Shown: positions 27,609 through 37,610, counted from the first letter of the stretch. The stretch: DNA of 64,000 nt from DASQZK01 sp963771005 (GCA_963771005.1 CAVYRO010000003.1:248001-312000), one strand, 5' to 3'. Notes: a model not told the origin generated them from the letters alone. Numbers and translations are program-made.

Positions 27609-27926
27609 ATTTAGCGAACTTTACTGATTATCCCTTATTTAATTATGATTTCGCAATAGAAAGGATAATTTAACTTACAATCACTATTATGATCAGGATC
27701 GGGTTTGATTTCTGGTAGCGGACATTTTTATGTTCTGACAAGAGGGTAGGTAGTATTTTGTATTGCATTACAATTTTTTGTCAAATTTATTGTATTCCAA
27801 TACAATTTTTCGAACTTGTGCGGGGACTTTTTCCATCCTGCACATCCTCCCATCCTGCACATCCTGATTCGGACATTACAATTTTTCGACGGATTTTCTG
27901 CTAAGGCCATCTGCTCCTGTAAAAAA
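27609..27926. repeat. Intergenic repeats: two TTGTAT...AATACAA palindromes and a short direct repeat
   Basis: This 318-base gap holds TTGTATTGCATTACAA (27758-27773) and TTGTATTCCAATACAA (27790-27805). The same 16-mer palindrome type recurs three times at 58651-58730. The phrase CATCCTGCACATCC is repeated in tandem near 27835-27865. The promoter of the DUF4914 gene should lie at its left end, but none is clear. Confidence 0.65.
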
Positions 27927-30317
27927 TTACCTCCCCAAACCTCCCCCCTGTGTATCACTGTCAATCTGTAAATTACGATCCGATTTCTTGACCGCCCGAC
28001 CCTTGTTGAATTTATAGCTGTACATCACCTGCACAAACCAGGAGGCATCGAATAGCTGGATATTTTTAGAATATATGATGGGAGTTTCCGTGATTACCTT
28101 TGAGAACTGTATGCTTTTGGAGAGGGGTAAGAGATAGAAGATCCCCCACGTATGATTTTTAATTTTCTGGTTAAATCCGGCGCCATAGAAAAGTGGACTG
28201 TATGTCAGGGTTTGAGCAGAACGGACTGCTCCGTTGAAGTTGATGAAGGCAAATAGATTGAATTTTTCTTTGAACAAGGGCTTGGCAACATAACTCATCA
28301 GCCGGAATGAAGAATAATCCCGCGCCGGAATTATGGAAAGTGAATCATGGTACGAATTAAAATGTCCCCGGTAAATACTTCCGTTAAGGTTGAAAAAAGC
28401 TATCGTGGCATTCATCCCGAATCCCTGTTCGTAACCGGTGAGCAGGTTTTCCGGCACCGAATAAACTGCAGGGACTTCGCTAATGGAAGTGATTTTCAGG
28501 GTAGTAAAGTTATCTATCTTATTGGAGTAAAATTCATGATAGATATACGGCGCAAAATTCACCTTTTTAATATTCAGGGTGTAACTTAATTGCAGCCGGT
28601 CCTTATATTCCGGTTTCAGGTAAGGATTCCCGGAGGTAACGCTGAGATCGTTATTCAGTCTTTCAAATGGATTTAGCCTGATCAGGTTGGGTCTGTTGAT
28701 CCTACGGTTATATGTAAGTTTCAGACTGTGCTTTGTATTGAATTTATAGAGCAGGTTGACAGAAGGTAGAAGTGTTGTATACTTACTTTTGATATCCGAA
28801 TTGATGTCGATGTTACTGTTTTCAGTACGGACAGTAGCCTGGAGCGAAAACTTTTTCAGTTTCCAGTAAAAACTGGCATAGGCTGCGTTTCTTAATTCGG
28901 CGTAATTGTAATTATTGCTGGCAAGTTCGGTATTTGTCCTGTAGGTATAATCCATATTCTGAAGAAAGAACTGGATCCCGGCTTCAAGTCTCATATCTAC
29001 ACCGACAGGTTGAACATAGTCGATCTTCGTATTGAAATAATTCCTGTCATTAATGGTTATCTCATTCCTAATTACAGAATTAAGGGCATCCTGTCCATTT
29101 GGTGGGAACAAAATTTGTTTGAAGTCATTGTCATTCTTCGAATTGAAAAAGTAATAGATTGATTCAATGGTAAATTCCTGTATCGGCTTTTTAAATTTTT
29201 TTCTGTAAAATGCTGAAATATTTGATTCCGAACTTCCGGTCAGTACATTCGTTGCATTTTCCTGCCGGTTTACCTCGTGAGTATCAATCAGAATTTCGCC
29301 GTTATTCAGAATATTCACCTTATTTGAATAGGGCTTAAAGCTGTAATTCAGGCTAAGGGTGTTTTTGTCATTGAGGTAGTAATCAACCCCGGTATTAAGG
29401 GATGATGCCGTTATACTGAAGTCTCCGCTGCCTGAGAGGTCAAGGATGGAATCAACGCGGGTAGCGCCCCTGGGCAGAGTGATCCTGCGATAATCCGCAC
29501 TTTCGATATACAGTCTCTGAAGAAAGGAATAACCGGAAATATAGAATGTAGCTTTTTGGCGGCCATAATCGATACTGCCGGTTGCCCCCAGGGTAGGTTT
29601 CCGGAGCGGTTTCAGCTGCATGCCAAACATTCCGTTTACACCCATCCGGGCTTCTTTTTTTAGGATAATGTTCAGGATACCTTCAATATCCCCTTCGTAT
29701 CTCCCGGAGGGATTCTGGATCACTTCGATTGATTCAATATCTCCGGGACGTATACGTGCAAGGAATTCCTTATCGCGTTGTTTTCCGTCGACCTGGATGA
29801 TAAAATTTGTTTTACCGTTCAGCGTAATATTGTCGTTAAAATCAACCTGCACGGAAGGAATTTTCCGGAGTACATCATAACCGTTAGTGGAGGTTTTCTC
29901 GATTTCCGGCAGGATTTCATATACTGTCCGGTCGACCATTTCTTTTGCCCTGACGTAATTTCCGGTGACCGTTACATCTTCAAGCTGTTCGGTTTTTTCG
30001 GTAAGAAAAATTGTATCTGCCATTACTGACGATTGCTCCCCCGTCAGGGTTACATTCGTGCCGGAAATTTCCATTCCGACATAGGAAGCCTTTATATAGT
30101 AGGTGCCGGGTTTCAAATCAGGAGCTGAATACTTACCGTCGGGATAGGTTATTACTCCTTTTGCAAGGGATGAATCCGGTAAGTTCAGAATGGCCACATT
30201 GGCAAATTCCACCGGTGTTTTGTCCGCTGAATGAAACACAAAGCCCTGAATGTTTTGTGCGCGGATATATCCGGTAAGACCTATGAGCAGAAAAGTAAAC
30301 AGTAATTCTTTCATCAT
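27927..30317 (-). CDS. Outer-membrane TonB-receptor-like beta-barrel protein
   Basis: A signal peptide (ending YIRAQ) is followed by a carboxypeptidase-regulatory-like beta-sandwich (residues about 22-110, NIQGFVFHSADKTPVEFANVAI). A plug-like domain comes next (KIPSVQVDFNDNITLNGKTNFIIQVDGKQ ... IEVIQNPSGRYEG), then a long barrel rich in alternating aromatic strands to residue 780. This is the Bacteroidota outer-membrane barrel family 3 architecture of 796 residues. A TonB box is not obvious. The start overlaps the upstream stop as ATGA, so it is coupled to the DUF6263-like gene. The ligand is unknown. Confidence 0.85.
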   Translation of the reverse strand: MMKELLFTFLLIGLTGYIRAQNIQGFVFHSADKTPVEFANVAILNLPDSSLAKGVITYPDGKYSAPDLKPGTYYIKASYVGMEISGTNVTLTGEQSSVMADTIFLTEKTEQLEDVTVTGNYVRAKEMVDRTVYEILPEIEKTSTNGYDVLRKIPSVQVDFNDNITLNGKTNFIIQVDGKQRDKEFLARIRPGDIESIEVIQNPSGRYEGDIEGILNIILKKEARMGVNGMFGMQLKPLRKPTLGATGSIDYGRQKATFYISGYSFLQRLYIESADYRRITLPRGATRVDSILDLSGSGDFSITASSLNTGVDYYLNDKNTLSLNYSFKPYSNKVNILNNGEILIDTHEVNRQENATNVLTGSSESNISAFYRKKFKKPIQEFTIESIYYFFNSKNDNDFKQILFPPNGQDALNSVIRNEITINDRNYFNTKIDYVQPVGVDMRLEAGIQFFLQNMDYTYRTNTELASNNYNYAELRNAAYASFYWKLKKFSLQATVRTENSNIDINSDIKSKYTTLLPSVNLLYKFNTKHSLKLTYNRRINRPNLIRLNPFERLNNDLSVTSGNPYLKPEYKDRLQLSYTLNIKKVNFAPYIYHEFYSNKIDNFTTLKITSISEVPAVYSVPENLLTGYEQGFGMNATIAFFNLNGSIYRGHFNSYHDSLSIIPARDYSSFRLMSYVAKPLFKEKFNLFAFINFNGAVRSAQTLTYSPLFYGAGFNQKIKNHTWGIFYLLPLSKSIQFSKVITETPIIYSKNIQLFDASWFVQVMYSYKFNKGRAVKKSDRNLQIDSDTQGGGLGR

Positions 30318-31252
30318 TCGGGTATCTCGATGGCGGTTATCTCAGTATCCGTATTTATCTCCATAGGAATGGTCATTGAGTTTCCCTGCGCGTTCACGTT
30401 TAACTCACCTTTCATCTGTTGTTTTGATGTTCCGTGTTTGATCCATCCCGTCTCCGGATCAATGGTCAATTCACTTTTACCGAGACCCCTGAGATCAGGG
30501 GTGATCCGGGCACCGTTTATCTCCATGGTTCCCGGGGCCGATTCAATGGTGATATCCCCTGTTATCATTGCGGATTTCTTTTCCAGCTTTTCCAGTTTAT
30601 AGTCGCCGTTGAGCGTCATATCCATACCACCGCCGGAAGCGTTCATATTGATTTTCCAGGTATCACCGGTCTGCACTTCGCTTCCCGGCAGATATGCGGT
30701 GAATGCCTCCACCATGGATTTGAGACTTTTTTCTTCCAGCATTGTTTTGACACGTTGCATAATAAATGAAGCACTTTGTCCCTGGATTGAATCTGTCCCC
30801 TGCATTATCTCGCTTGTTACGGGCTCCAGGTTCATAAACCCGATCACACGTCCGGTATTTGTCATTCTCGCCAGGAAGGTGGAATTGGACATTCTGTGAA
30901 GAATGCATTCCATGATCTTCCCTGGATCGGAAGAGTTAAGATCTCCCGGCCTGGATGAGTTGATCTCCATTTGCGGCATACTGATGAGGGTGATAATGGT
31001 ATCGAATTTAATTTCAGCGATCATTTCACCTTTCATCTGCTTTAAAGGTTTTAGTGAAACAACCAGGGTAGTTTGGGTTTGTGTTGATTGTTCCTTGCCC
31101 ATGACGGTCTGGGTAGTATTTTGGAGGCTGGTATTTTTTGCGCTGTAGATTTTGTTTAGTTCCAGATTATAAGTCAGGTCCGTTTTTTTCTGGGCAATTC
31201 CTGCAAATGCTACAACTGTTAACAGGATGTATGAAAGTAGTGTTTTTTTCAT
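30314..31252 (-). CDS. Secreted DUF6263-like protein
   Basis: Residues 1-20 form a signal peptide (MKKTLLSYILLTVVAFAGIAQ). The mature part (about 290 residues) is a beta-rich protein with phrases such as LTYNLELNKIYSAKNTS, SEVQTGDTWKIN and SELTIDPETGWI, which fit the DUF6263 family of exported proteins of unknown role. A longer open frame begins at 31366 but has no signal peptide until this Met. Tight coupling to the outer-membrane barrel suggests a periplasmic or surface partner of it. TACCTTTA on the minus strand at 31298-31291, about 40 bases upstream, resembles a Bacteroidota -7 element. Confidence 0.72.
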   Translation of the reverse strand: MKKTLLSYILLTVVAFAGIAQKKTDLTYNLELNKIYSAKNTSLQNTTQTVMGKEQSTQTQTTLVVSLKPLKQMKGEMIAEIKFDTIITLISMPQMEINSSRPGDLNSSDPGKIMECILHRMSNSTFLARMTNTGRVIGFMNLEPVTSEIMQGTDSIQGQSASFIMQRVKTMLEEKSLKSMVEAFTAYLPGSEVQTGDTWKINMNASGGGMDMTLNGDYKLEKLEKKSAMITGDITIESAPGTMEINGARITPDLRGLGKSELTIDPETGWIKHGTSKQQMKGELNVNAQGNSMTIPMEINTDTEITAIEIPE

Positions 31253-31369
31253 GGTGTAATTTGAATTTTGGTCTTGGAGTATTACCGAAGTAAAGGTACT
31301 TTTTTTTGGGAAGCGACGAAAGTAAATTGGGAATTCGTCGGCGGGTTGTGATCTTAACTCCCCCATGAC

Positions 31370-31529
31370 TACCCCTAAATCCCTGGAAGGGGACTTTTAC
31401 GTCCAGAATAAGATGAAGATTTTTCAAGTTAGCAGAATCCTCTCTCCAGTGGTACCGGAGAACGCCGCTCTATGTATTACCCTCAAATGCAGAATTATCG
31501 TAAAGTCCCCTTCAGGGGATTTAGGGGTA
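31370..31529. repeat. Inverted repeat pair of a REP-like sequence
   Basis: The left arm 31370-31402 (TACCCCTAAATCCCTGGAAG...) and the right arm 31499-31529 (...CCCCTTCAGGGGATTTAGGG) are near-perfect reverse complements about 95 bases apart. Each arm also holds its own small palindrome around CCCCTTCAGGGG. I know this sequence type as common in Bacteroidota intergenic regions. Confidence 0.7.
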
Positions 31530-31537
31530 GGGTAGGG

Positions 31538-31574
31538 TAGTATAGTATAGTATAGTATAGTATAGTATAGTATA
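31538..31574 (+). repeat. Pentanucleotide microsatellite (TATAG)6
   Basis: Six perfect tandem copies of TATAG, preceded by a degenerate GGGTA run, directly after the REP-like right arm. It lies about 170 bases upstream of the small barrel gene. Copy number could change by slippage. Confidence 0.85.
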
Positions 31575-31744
31575 AAGATAATCAACGACTATAAACAGGA
31601 TTGGGAACAAATATCCCCAGGATGTGGATATTCTACATTTTATTTTTGAAAAATTAAGCTTGTAAAGTGCGGAAGCATAGCATATTAAGAGATACAGGAA
31701 CATGAATTGCCATCTCACTTTTACATTTTTAAAAATATAAAGTT

Positions 31745-32410
31745 ATGAAACATAAAGATGTAATTCTTGGGATGGGCATTATGCTGATTTGTCTTGGAAA
31801 TATTAACAGCATACAAGCCCAGGGGGGAAAAATCGGCTTACGATTTATGCCGACGTTCACGTCGTTTGAGATCTATACACCCGATGATGAAGTGATAAAA
31901 GGTGAATTCACGCTGGGTTATGGATATGGTGGATTACTCGCTCTTTATTTTTCGGAGCACTTTGGATTTCAGGGAGAAATAATTTACAATTCATTGGCTC
32001 AAAAATACAGCAGGGCTGAATTTGGAGGAAAAGTGAAACTTCAATATATCAATATACCCTTGCTACTTTCTTACAATACGGGACTTAAGGATCCGGTCAA
32101 CCTGAATATTGTAGCCGGTCCACAGATCGGGCTCAACGTGGGAAGTGATTTTAACCGGGTCGGTCAGGACACTTACCAGGCACTCTTTTCAGTCAGGAAC
32201 AGTGATATTGGTTTGGCATACGGAGCGGGTGTGGATTTCGGACTCAACTCCGCGCAAAACTTCCGTCTGGCTCTGGGATTCCGCGGTGTTCTGGGTCTGA
32301 TCGATATCAGTGAAAACAGCGGTACCAGAGAAACCGATTCATATTATGTCCTTAGAAAGACAAAACTGAATACCTATGCAGGGTATATCGGATTGTCGTA
32401 TTTATTCTAA
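31745..32410 (+). CDS. Small outer-membrane beta-barrel protein (PorT-like barrel family)
   Basis: A signal peptide ends at SIQAQ (residue 26). The remaining 195 residues show alternating hydrophobic strands and the phrase FGFQGEIIYNSLAQKYS ... LQYINIPLLLSYN ... NIVAGPQIGLNVG, characteristic of the Bacteroidota outer-membrane barrel family 2. The protein ends with an aromatic residue (SYLF), as barrels usually do. The stop codon is followed at once by the GAAAGG-type repeat. The role is unknown. Confidence 0.8.
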   Translation: MKHKDVILGMGIMLICLGNINSIQAQGGKIGLRFMPTFTSFEIYTPDDEVIKGEFTLGYGYGGLLALYFSEHFGFQGEIIYNSLAQKYSRAEFGGKVKLQYINIPLLLSYNTGLKDPVNLNIVAGPQIGLNVGSDFNRVGQDTYQALFSVRNSDIGLAYGAGVDFGLNSAQNFRLALGFRGVLGLIDISENSGTRETDSYYVLRKTKLNTYAGYIGLSYLF

Positions 32411-32570
32411 AAGGCGAAAGGGATGGAAAACAGAAGGCGAAAGGTGAAAGGCGAAAGGCGAAAGGGAAGAGGACAAGGAGAAAGGTGAAAGGCGAAAGGT
32501 GAAAGGTGAAAGGCGAAAGGCGAAAGGGTGGGAAGACGAAAGGGAGAAAGGTCAAGGGTGAAAGGGGAAA
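32411..32570 (-). repeat. Inverted arm of the heptad/41-bp repeat array
   Basis: Runs of GAAAGGY heptads and one recognisable 41-bp unit (GGGAAGAGGACAAGG spacer) in the orientation opposite to the main array. It begins immediately after the barrel gene's stop. Some heptads are degenerate. Confidence 0.85.
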
Positions 32571-32649
32571 AATGGTAACTCATCTGGTTCAACGGGTGCG
32601 ATAAAAGGAATATTTAAAATATTGGACAAGGGAATGATAAAGAAAAGTC

Positions 32650-33735
32650 ACCTTGTTCTCTTCCCTTTCTCCTTTCACCTTTCGCCTTTCACCTTTCCCC
32701 TTGTCCTCTTCCCTTTCGCCTTTCGCCTTTCACCTTTCTCCTTGTCCTCTTCCCTTTCGCCTTTCGCCTTTCACCTTTCTCCTTGTCCTCTTCCCTTTCG
32801 CCTTTCGCCTTTCACCTTTCTCCTTGTCCTCTTCCCTTTCACCTTTCACCTTTCACCTTTCTCTTTGTCCTCTTCCCTTTCGCCTTTCGCCTTTCCCCTT
32901 TCTCCTTGTCCTCTTCCCTTTCCCCTTTCTCCTTTCACCTTTCTCCTTGTCCTCTTCCCTTTCGCCTTTCACCTTTCACCTTTCTCCTTGTCCTCTTCCC
33001 TTTCTCCTTTCGCCTTTCACCTTTCTCCTTGTTCTCTTCCCTTTCGCCTTTCGCCTTTCCCCTTTCCCCTTGTCCTCTTACCTTTCACCTTTCGCCTTTC
33101 ACCTTTCTCCTTGTTCTCTTCCCTTTCGCCTTTCGCCTTTCACCTTTCTCCTTGTCCTCTTCCCTTTCGCCTTTCGCCTTTCACCTTTCTCCTTGTTCTC
33201 TTCCCTTTCGCCTTTCGCCTTTCACCTTTCTCCTTGTCCTCTTCCCTTTCGCCTTTCACCTTTCACCTTTCTCCTTGTTCTCTTCCCTTTCCCCTTTCTC
33301 CTTTCACCTTTCTCCTTGTCCTCTTCCCTTTCACCTTTCGCCTTTCACCTTTCTCCTTGTTCTCTTCCCTTTCGCCTTTCGCCTTTCACCTTTCTCCTTG
33401 TTCTCTTCCCTTTCTCCTTTCGCCTTTCACCTTTCTCCTTGTTCTCTTCCCTTTCCCCTTTCACCTTTCCCCTTTCCCCTTGTTCTCTTCCCTTTCCCCT
33501 TTCGCCTTTCCCCTTTTCTCCTTGTCCTCTTCCCTTTCGCCTTTCGCCTTTCACCTTTCTCCTTGTTCTCTTCCCTTTCACCTTTCACCTTTCACCTTTC
33601 CCCTTGTCCTCTTCCCTTTCGCCTTTCGCCTTTCACCTTTCTCCTTTCCCCTTGTCCTCTTCCCTTTCGCCTTTCGCCTTTCACCTTTCTCCTTGTCCTC
33701 TTCCCTTTCGCCTTTCGCCTTTCACCTTTCTCCTT
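32650..33735 (+). repeat. Minisatellite: about 26 units of 41 bp built from CTTTCNC heptads
   Basis: Each unit is a 13-base spacer CTTGTYCTCTTCC followed by four heptads CTTTCNC (13 + 28 = 41). I count about 26 units; the first has five heptads, one has an extra T, and two near the right end carry an additional heptad. Nearly all differences between units fall at the N of each heptad and the Y of the spacer. All three plus frames stay open over 1.1 kb, but the products are low-complexity Leu/Phe/Ser/Pro strings and not credible proteins. The right end runs into the 3' end of the histidine kinase gene. Confidence 0.92.
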
Positions 33736-36700
33736 TCGAAGCTCCGAGCAGTTCCTCCATTTTATAGAGCAGTTCTCCTGGATTGAAAGGTTTGGAGAAA
33801 TAGGCATTACAACCGGCATCCTCGGAACGTTTGCGGTCCTCGGCAAAAGCATGGGCGGTGAGGATAATTACCGGTATCGATTGATAGCCCGGATCCGATT
33901 TGATCCTCCGTGTAAGTTTCAGACCGTCCGTTTCACCCTTCAGGGATATGTCCATCAGGATCACCCCCACCTGATCATGTGAGAGGATCTTCAGGGCTTC
34001 ATCCGCACCTTCTGCAATAACAACGTGATATCTCTCCCTGAGGATGGTTTCCATATAATCCTGACTGAACGGATCGTCTTCGACAACGAGCGCCGTTAAC
34101 TTATGGTTCGTAACAATCTTTCGGTCTTGCCTGGTGTTTGACGGGTAATCCATCATATCCCCCCCTGGTTTTTCATCTGTCGGCCGCTGCTGAAAATGAA
34201 TGGTGAATGTGGTTCCCTCATCCTGTTTACTCACAAAACTTATGGATGCGTTATTCAGTTCAAGATACTGTTTCACCATGGACAGGCCCAGGCCTATTCC
34301 CTCATAGCTCCTCGTATATCCCAAATCCTCCTGCGAATAGGGTTTGAAGAGCTGGCTGAAAAAGTTCTCCGACATCCCGATCCCCGTGTCCTTCACATCC
34401 AGATTGAGAAATCCGTGAGGATCCTTGTACAGGGTCAGCATGACAGATCCTTTATCGGTATATTTTATGGCATTACTGATAAGATTGGCAACAGCCTGCA
34501 TGATACAATATTCATCAATACGGATAGAGGCGTTCCCGGCTTTATTTTCAAAGTAAAGTTCCAGTGATTTATTGTATGCACTCAGGATATTTTCATTTAC
34601 AACCTGTTCGATGAGATCAGGTATATTGAGCGTATGAGGATGGATATTGAAAGCCCCTACCTGGAGCCTGGAAAAATTCAGGATCATATCCACCGTTCGC
34701 AACAGCCGGTGACTTGATGTAGTGATATTATCAAAATACCGGGAAAGTTCTTCATCGATGGCACTGGTAAGATAATCACGGATGAGTCCGGAAAATCCGA
34801 GGATGGCATTCAGGGGTGTCCGTATCTCGTGCGAGATATTTGCCACGAAAGCATCCTTAAGCCGGTTCGATTGCTCAGCCTCCTCTTTGGCCCTGATCAG
34901 GTCTTCCTCCCATTTTGTACGTTCCGTAACATCCTGGGCAAGGACAAGTACGGCATCGTATCCTTCGTACTCGAGTGTATGCGAAGTGACATTGACGTCA
35001 ATTACCAACCCGTTTTTCAGCCTGTGTTTCCATGTCCCCGCGTTCCGGATGGTATTCCTTTCACCGGATAAAAATTCGAGAAATTTTTCCTGTTGGTCCT
35101 CAGGCCTGATATCGAGAACTGTCATTTTGAGAAATTCATCCCTGTCATATCCGTACTTGCTGACCGCCGAATCGTTGACCTCCAGGATCTTCAGGGATCC
35201 GGAATCATAGACCAGCATGGGATGCGGGTTGTTCTGGAAGAGAAAACGGTACCGGGATTCGCTCTCCAGGAGCTTCTGTTCGGCAATTTTACGGGAGGTT
35301 ATATCTTCAAGAACCTCAATTATGCCCGTAGCGTTTCCCTTCATGTCATAAACCGGTGCAGTGGAAAGGCTCACAAATACGCTACTCCCATCTTTGCGTT
35401 TCCGTTTCAATTCCGAGGAGGTAAGGCTGACGCCCGAAAGAACCTGTTGGCGGATCTTACTGAATTCTTCCAGCTTATCTTTTTGTACGATAGGAAGAAA
35501 CTTTCCCGATACTTCCTCTTTTTTCCATCCGAATATTTTTTCCGCTGTATGATTCCAAAGGTTCACAATTCCTTCCGGATCGAGGTGGATTATGGCCAGA
35601 GGAGAGGCATCAATGACCGCGCTCAGCGCATTCGTTGTCTCGAGCAGCCGTACCTGAACAGTGTTTCTTTCTTCCTCTTTATCTGAAAATTCGATTGCAT
35701 ACGAGATATCTGAGGATAATTCATTGAGCAGCCTGATCTCTTCATCGTCGAATAATCCGGGCGACACGGAATACAAAGAAAAAATACCCCGCATCCTCTT
35801 TTCTGCTGTCAGGGGAAACAATGCCATGGATTTATAACCTGCAATATAAGGGCTCCCAGGATAATCCTTGCGTTCAGCCAGATTCTTTATGATTACAGGT
35901 TGGCCGGTACGAAGAACTTCCCCTGCGGGTCCGTTCAGGTAATCAGGACTGTTTATGATGCCGCGGGCTAAACGTGTCATGTCCGCATTCAGACCATCGG
36001 AGGCAGTGAGTTCAAGGTTTCCGGAATCGTTGGTAAGAGCGATCCATACGAGGTCAAACCCACCGTCATTCACGGCGATTGAGCAGGCTTCGTGAAACAT
36101 GGCGGGGAGATGCCGCACCCTTACAATGGACTGGTTGATATTGCTTAACACCGTATAAAGACGGTTCAGCCTGAGAATGTGTCTTTCTGTCCGGATACGG
36201 TTTGTTTCATCGATATTTATCCCGGTGATTCGAATGGCCTTTCCTGCCTGATCTCTCTCTACCAGTCCATGCGATTGTATATACCGTATGGATTTGTCGG
36301 GATGGATAACCCGGTAACTGACATGAAAAGTCTTCTTTTTCCCTATTGCGCCGGCATGGACTTTGTTAACCCTGTCCAGGTCTTCCGGGTGGATGACCCT
36401 GCTTGCAGCCGACGGGTTCTCTTCCAGTTCTCCCGGAACCAGCCCGTTTATCATATACATACAATCGTCCCAAACCAATGTCCCGTTCAGAAGGTCTTCC
36501 TCCCAGATGCCGATCCCGGCTGACCTTGTTGCCAGAGAGAGCCGGCTTAGGGCAGTCTGAAGCTGATTTTCGGCTTTTTTCCTGGATTCAATATTAAGGG
36601 CCAGGATACGCTTCTCCTGTATTTTTCCTTCCCGGTCTTTCATGGCATTGACAGTGAGGCTGACCCATATGGGATTTCCTTTGGCATTTATAAGCTGGAC

Positions 36701-37414
36701 TTCATGATCCCTGATCCTTACATTACCTTCGAGGCTGAAGAGAAGTTTCCGGATGCTATTGAATTTCTGTGATTTTTCATCGAAAAGACTATCGAAGGTT
36801 TTACCCCTCAGAACCTCCCCGGTATACCCGAGAAGCTGGTATGCCTTTTTATTGCAGCTTATGATAATGCCGTCATGTGAGATGGAGAAATAAGCCACCG
36901 GCGCATTTTCATAAAGGTCCCGGAATTTCTGTTCACCTTCTTCCATTGCTTTTTGTGAAGCTATCAACTGACTGACGTCGCTGATGAAGCCTTCAAGAGC
37001 CTCCAGGTTTCCTTCCTCATCGTAAATCCCAATGCCCTGTTCCCATAACCATTTTTGATTTCCGGAAGCATCGGTGATCCTGTAATCCAGCCTGAACCTG
37101 TTGTGTTTACATACAGCTTCGTCAATGGATCGTCTAACTCTTTCACGGTCCTCCCTGACGATCAGATCTTCCCAGCTCCGAAGTTTATTATCTACGAGAT
37201 CCTCAGGTGAATAGCCGGTGAAAGATTTTACGGCAGGGCTCAGAAACTCCATGGTATAATCCGGGTCGTTTTTACAGCGGTATACGGCTCCATCCACATT
37301 GTCTAATAGCATGGAATAACGGCGCCCGGTTTCCTGCAGGGCCTTCCTCTCCTTTTTAAGTTCCTCGATCTCCTGCAACAAATCATCTTTACTCTTTTTG
37401 CTTTGTTTTCTCAT
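33722..37414 (-). CDS. Hybrid sensor histidine kinase, multi-PAS/GAF, C-terminal receiver
   Basis: A 1230-residue soluble sensor without clear membrane segments. In order: a coiled-coil start, three PAS domains (about 25-160, 165-285, 295-410), a GAF domain (about 425-590), two more PAS domains (about 600-720, 725-840), then HisKA with the phospho-acceptor His 862 in NISHEIRTP. Next come the ATPase domain (NLISNAIKYT, DTGIGM, GIGLGLSMVKQ) and a receiver with VVEDD, phospho-Asp 1155 in ILMDIS, and Lys in YFSKPF. All catalytic motifs look intact. The last codons and the stop (SKGER-stop) come from the adjacent repeat array, so the original C-terminus was probably overwritten. The signal sensed is unknown and no cognate regulator is adjacent. 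Confidence 0.93.
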   Translation of the reverse strand: MRKQSKKSKDDLLQEIEELKKERKALQETGRRYSMLLDNVDGAVYRCKNDPDYTMEFLSPAVKSFTGYSPEDLVDNKLRSWEDLIVREDRERVRRSIDEAVCKHNRFRLDYRITDASGNQKWLWEQGIGIYDEEGNLEALEGFISDVSQLIASQKAMEEGEQKFRDLYENAPVAYFSISHDGIIISCNKKAYQLLGYTGEVLRGKTFDSLFDEKSQKFNSIRKLLFSLEGNVRIRDHEVQLINAKGNPIWVSLTVNAMKDREGKIQEKRILALNIESRKKAENQLQTALSRLSLATRSAGIGIWEEDLLNGTLVWDDCMYMINGLVPGELEENPSAASRVIHPEDLDRVNKVHAGAIGKKKTFHVSYRVIHPDKSIRYIQSHGLVERDQAGKAIRITGINIDETNRIRTERHILRLNRLYTVLSNINQSIVRVRHLPAMFHEACSIAVNDGGFDLVWIALTNDSGNLELTASDGLNADMTRLARGIINSPDYLNGPAGEVLRTGQPVIIKNLAERKDYPGSPYIAGYKSMALFPLTAEKRMRGIFSLYSVSPGLFDDEEIRLLNELSSDISYAIEFSDKEEERNTVQVRLLETTNALSAVIDASPLAIIHLDPEGIVNLWNHTAEKIFGWKKEEVSGKFLPIVQKDKLEEFSKIRQQVLSGVSLTSSELKRKRKDGSSVFVSLSTAPVYDMKGNATGIIEVLEDITSRKIAEQKLLESESRYRFLFQNNPHPMLVYDSGSLKILEVNDSAVSKYGYDRDEFLKMTVLDIRPEDQQEKFLEFLSGERNTIRNAGTWKHRLKNGLVIDVNVTSHTLEYEGYDAVLVLAQDVTERTKWEEDLIRAKEEAEQSNRLKDAFVANISHEIRTPLNAILGFSGLIRDYLTSAIDEELSRYFDNITTSSHRLLRTVDMILNFSRLQVGAFNIHPHTLNIPDLIEQVVNENILSAYNKSLELYFENKAGNASIRIDEYCIMQAVANLISNAIKYTDKGSVMLTLYKDPHGFLNLDVKDTGIGMSENFFSQLFKPYSQEDLGYTRSYEGIGLGLSMVKQYLELNNASISFVSKQDEGTTFTIHFQQRPTDEKPGGDMMDYPSNTRQDRKIVTNHKLTALVVEDDPFSQDYMETILRERYHVVIAEGADEALKILSHDQVGVILMDISLKGETDGLKLTRRIKSDPGYQSIPVIILTAHAFAEDRKRSEDAGCNAYFSKPFNPGELLYKMEELLGASKGER

Positions 37415-37610
37415 TTTCGGATGTAGGCATTGTTCTGCTGAAAACTAAGTATTTACGAGTTGCTGTAAAAGTATGAAATAATTTTTATCCGGATAGCGAC
37501 TTTTGTGTATTTACGGTTTGTTCTCCGAAGGAGTTAAGAAATTCCAAAAAAATTTCCGGTAAAATAATGTATCCGCCCGGTTATCTCTATCTTTAACATA
37601 AAAAAACAGT

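Noticed and set aside
32650..33735. CRISPR array
   Set aside because: Units are tandem and nearly identical throughout, there are no unique spacers, and no cas genes are present.
32622..33982. Three overlapping plus-strand open frames of 377-399 codons over the repeat array
   Set aside because: All three frames are open only because the CTTTCNC/CTTGTYCTCTTCC repeat rarely makes stop codons. The products are 41-residue low-complexity repeats, and no frame is favoured.
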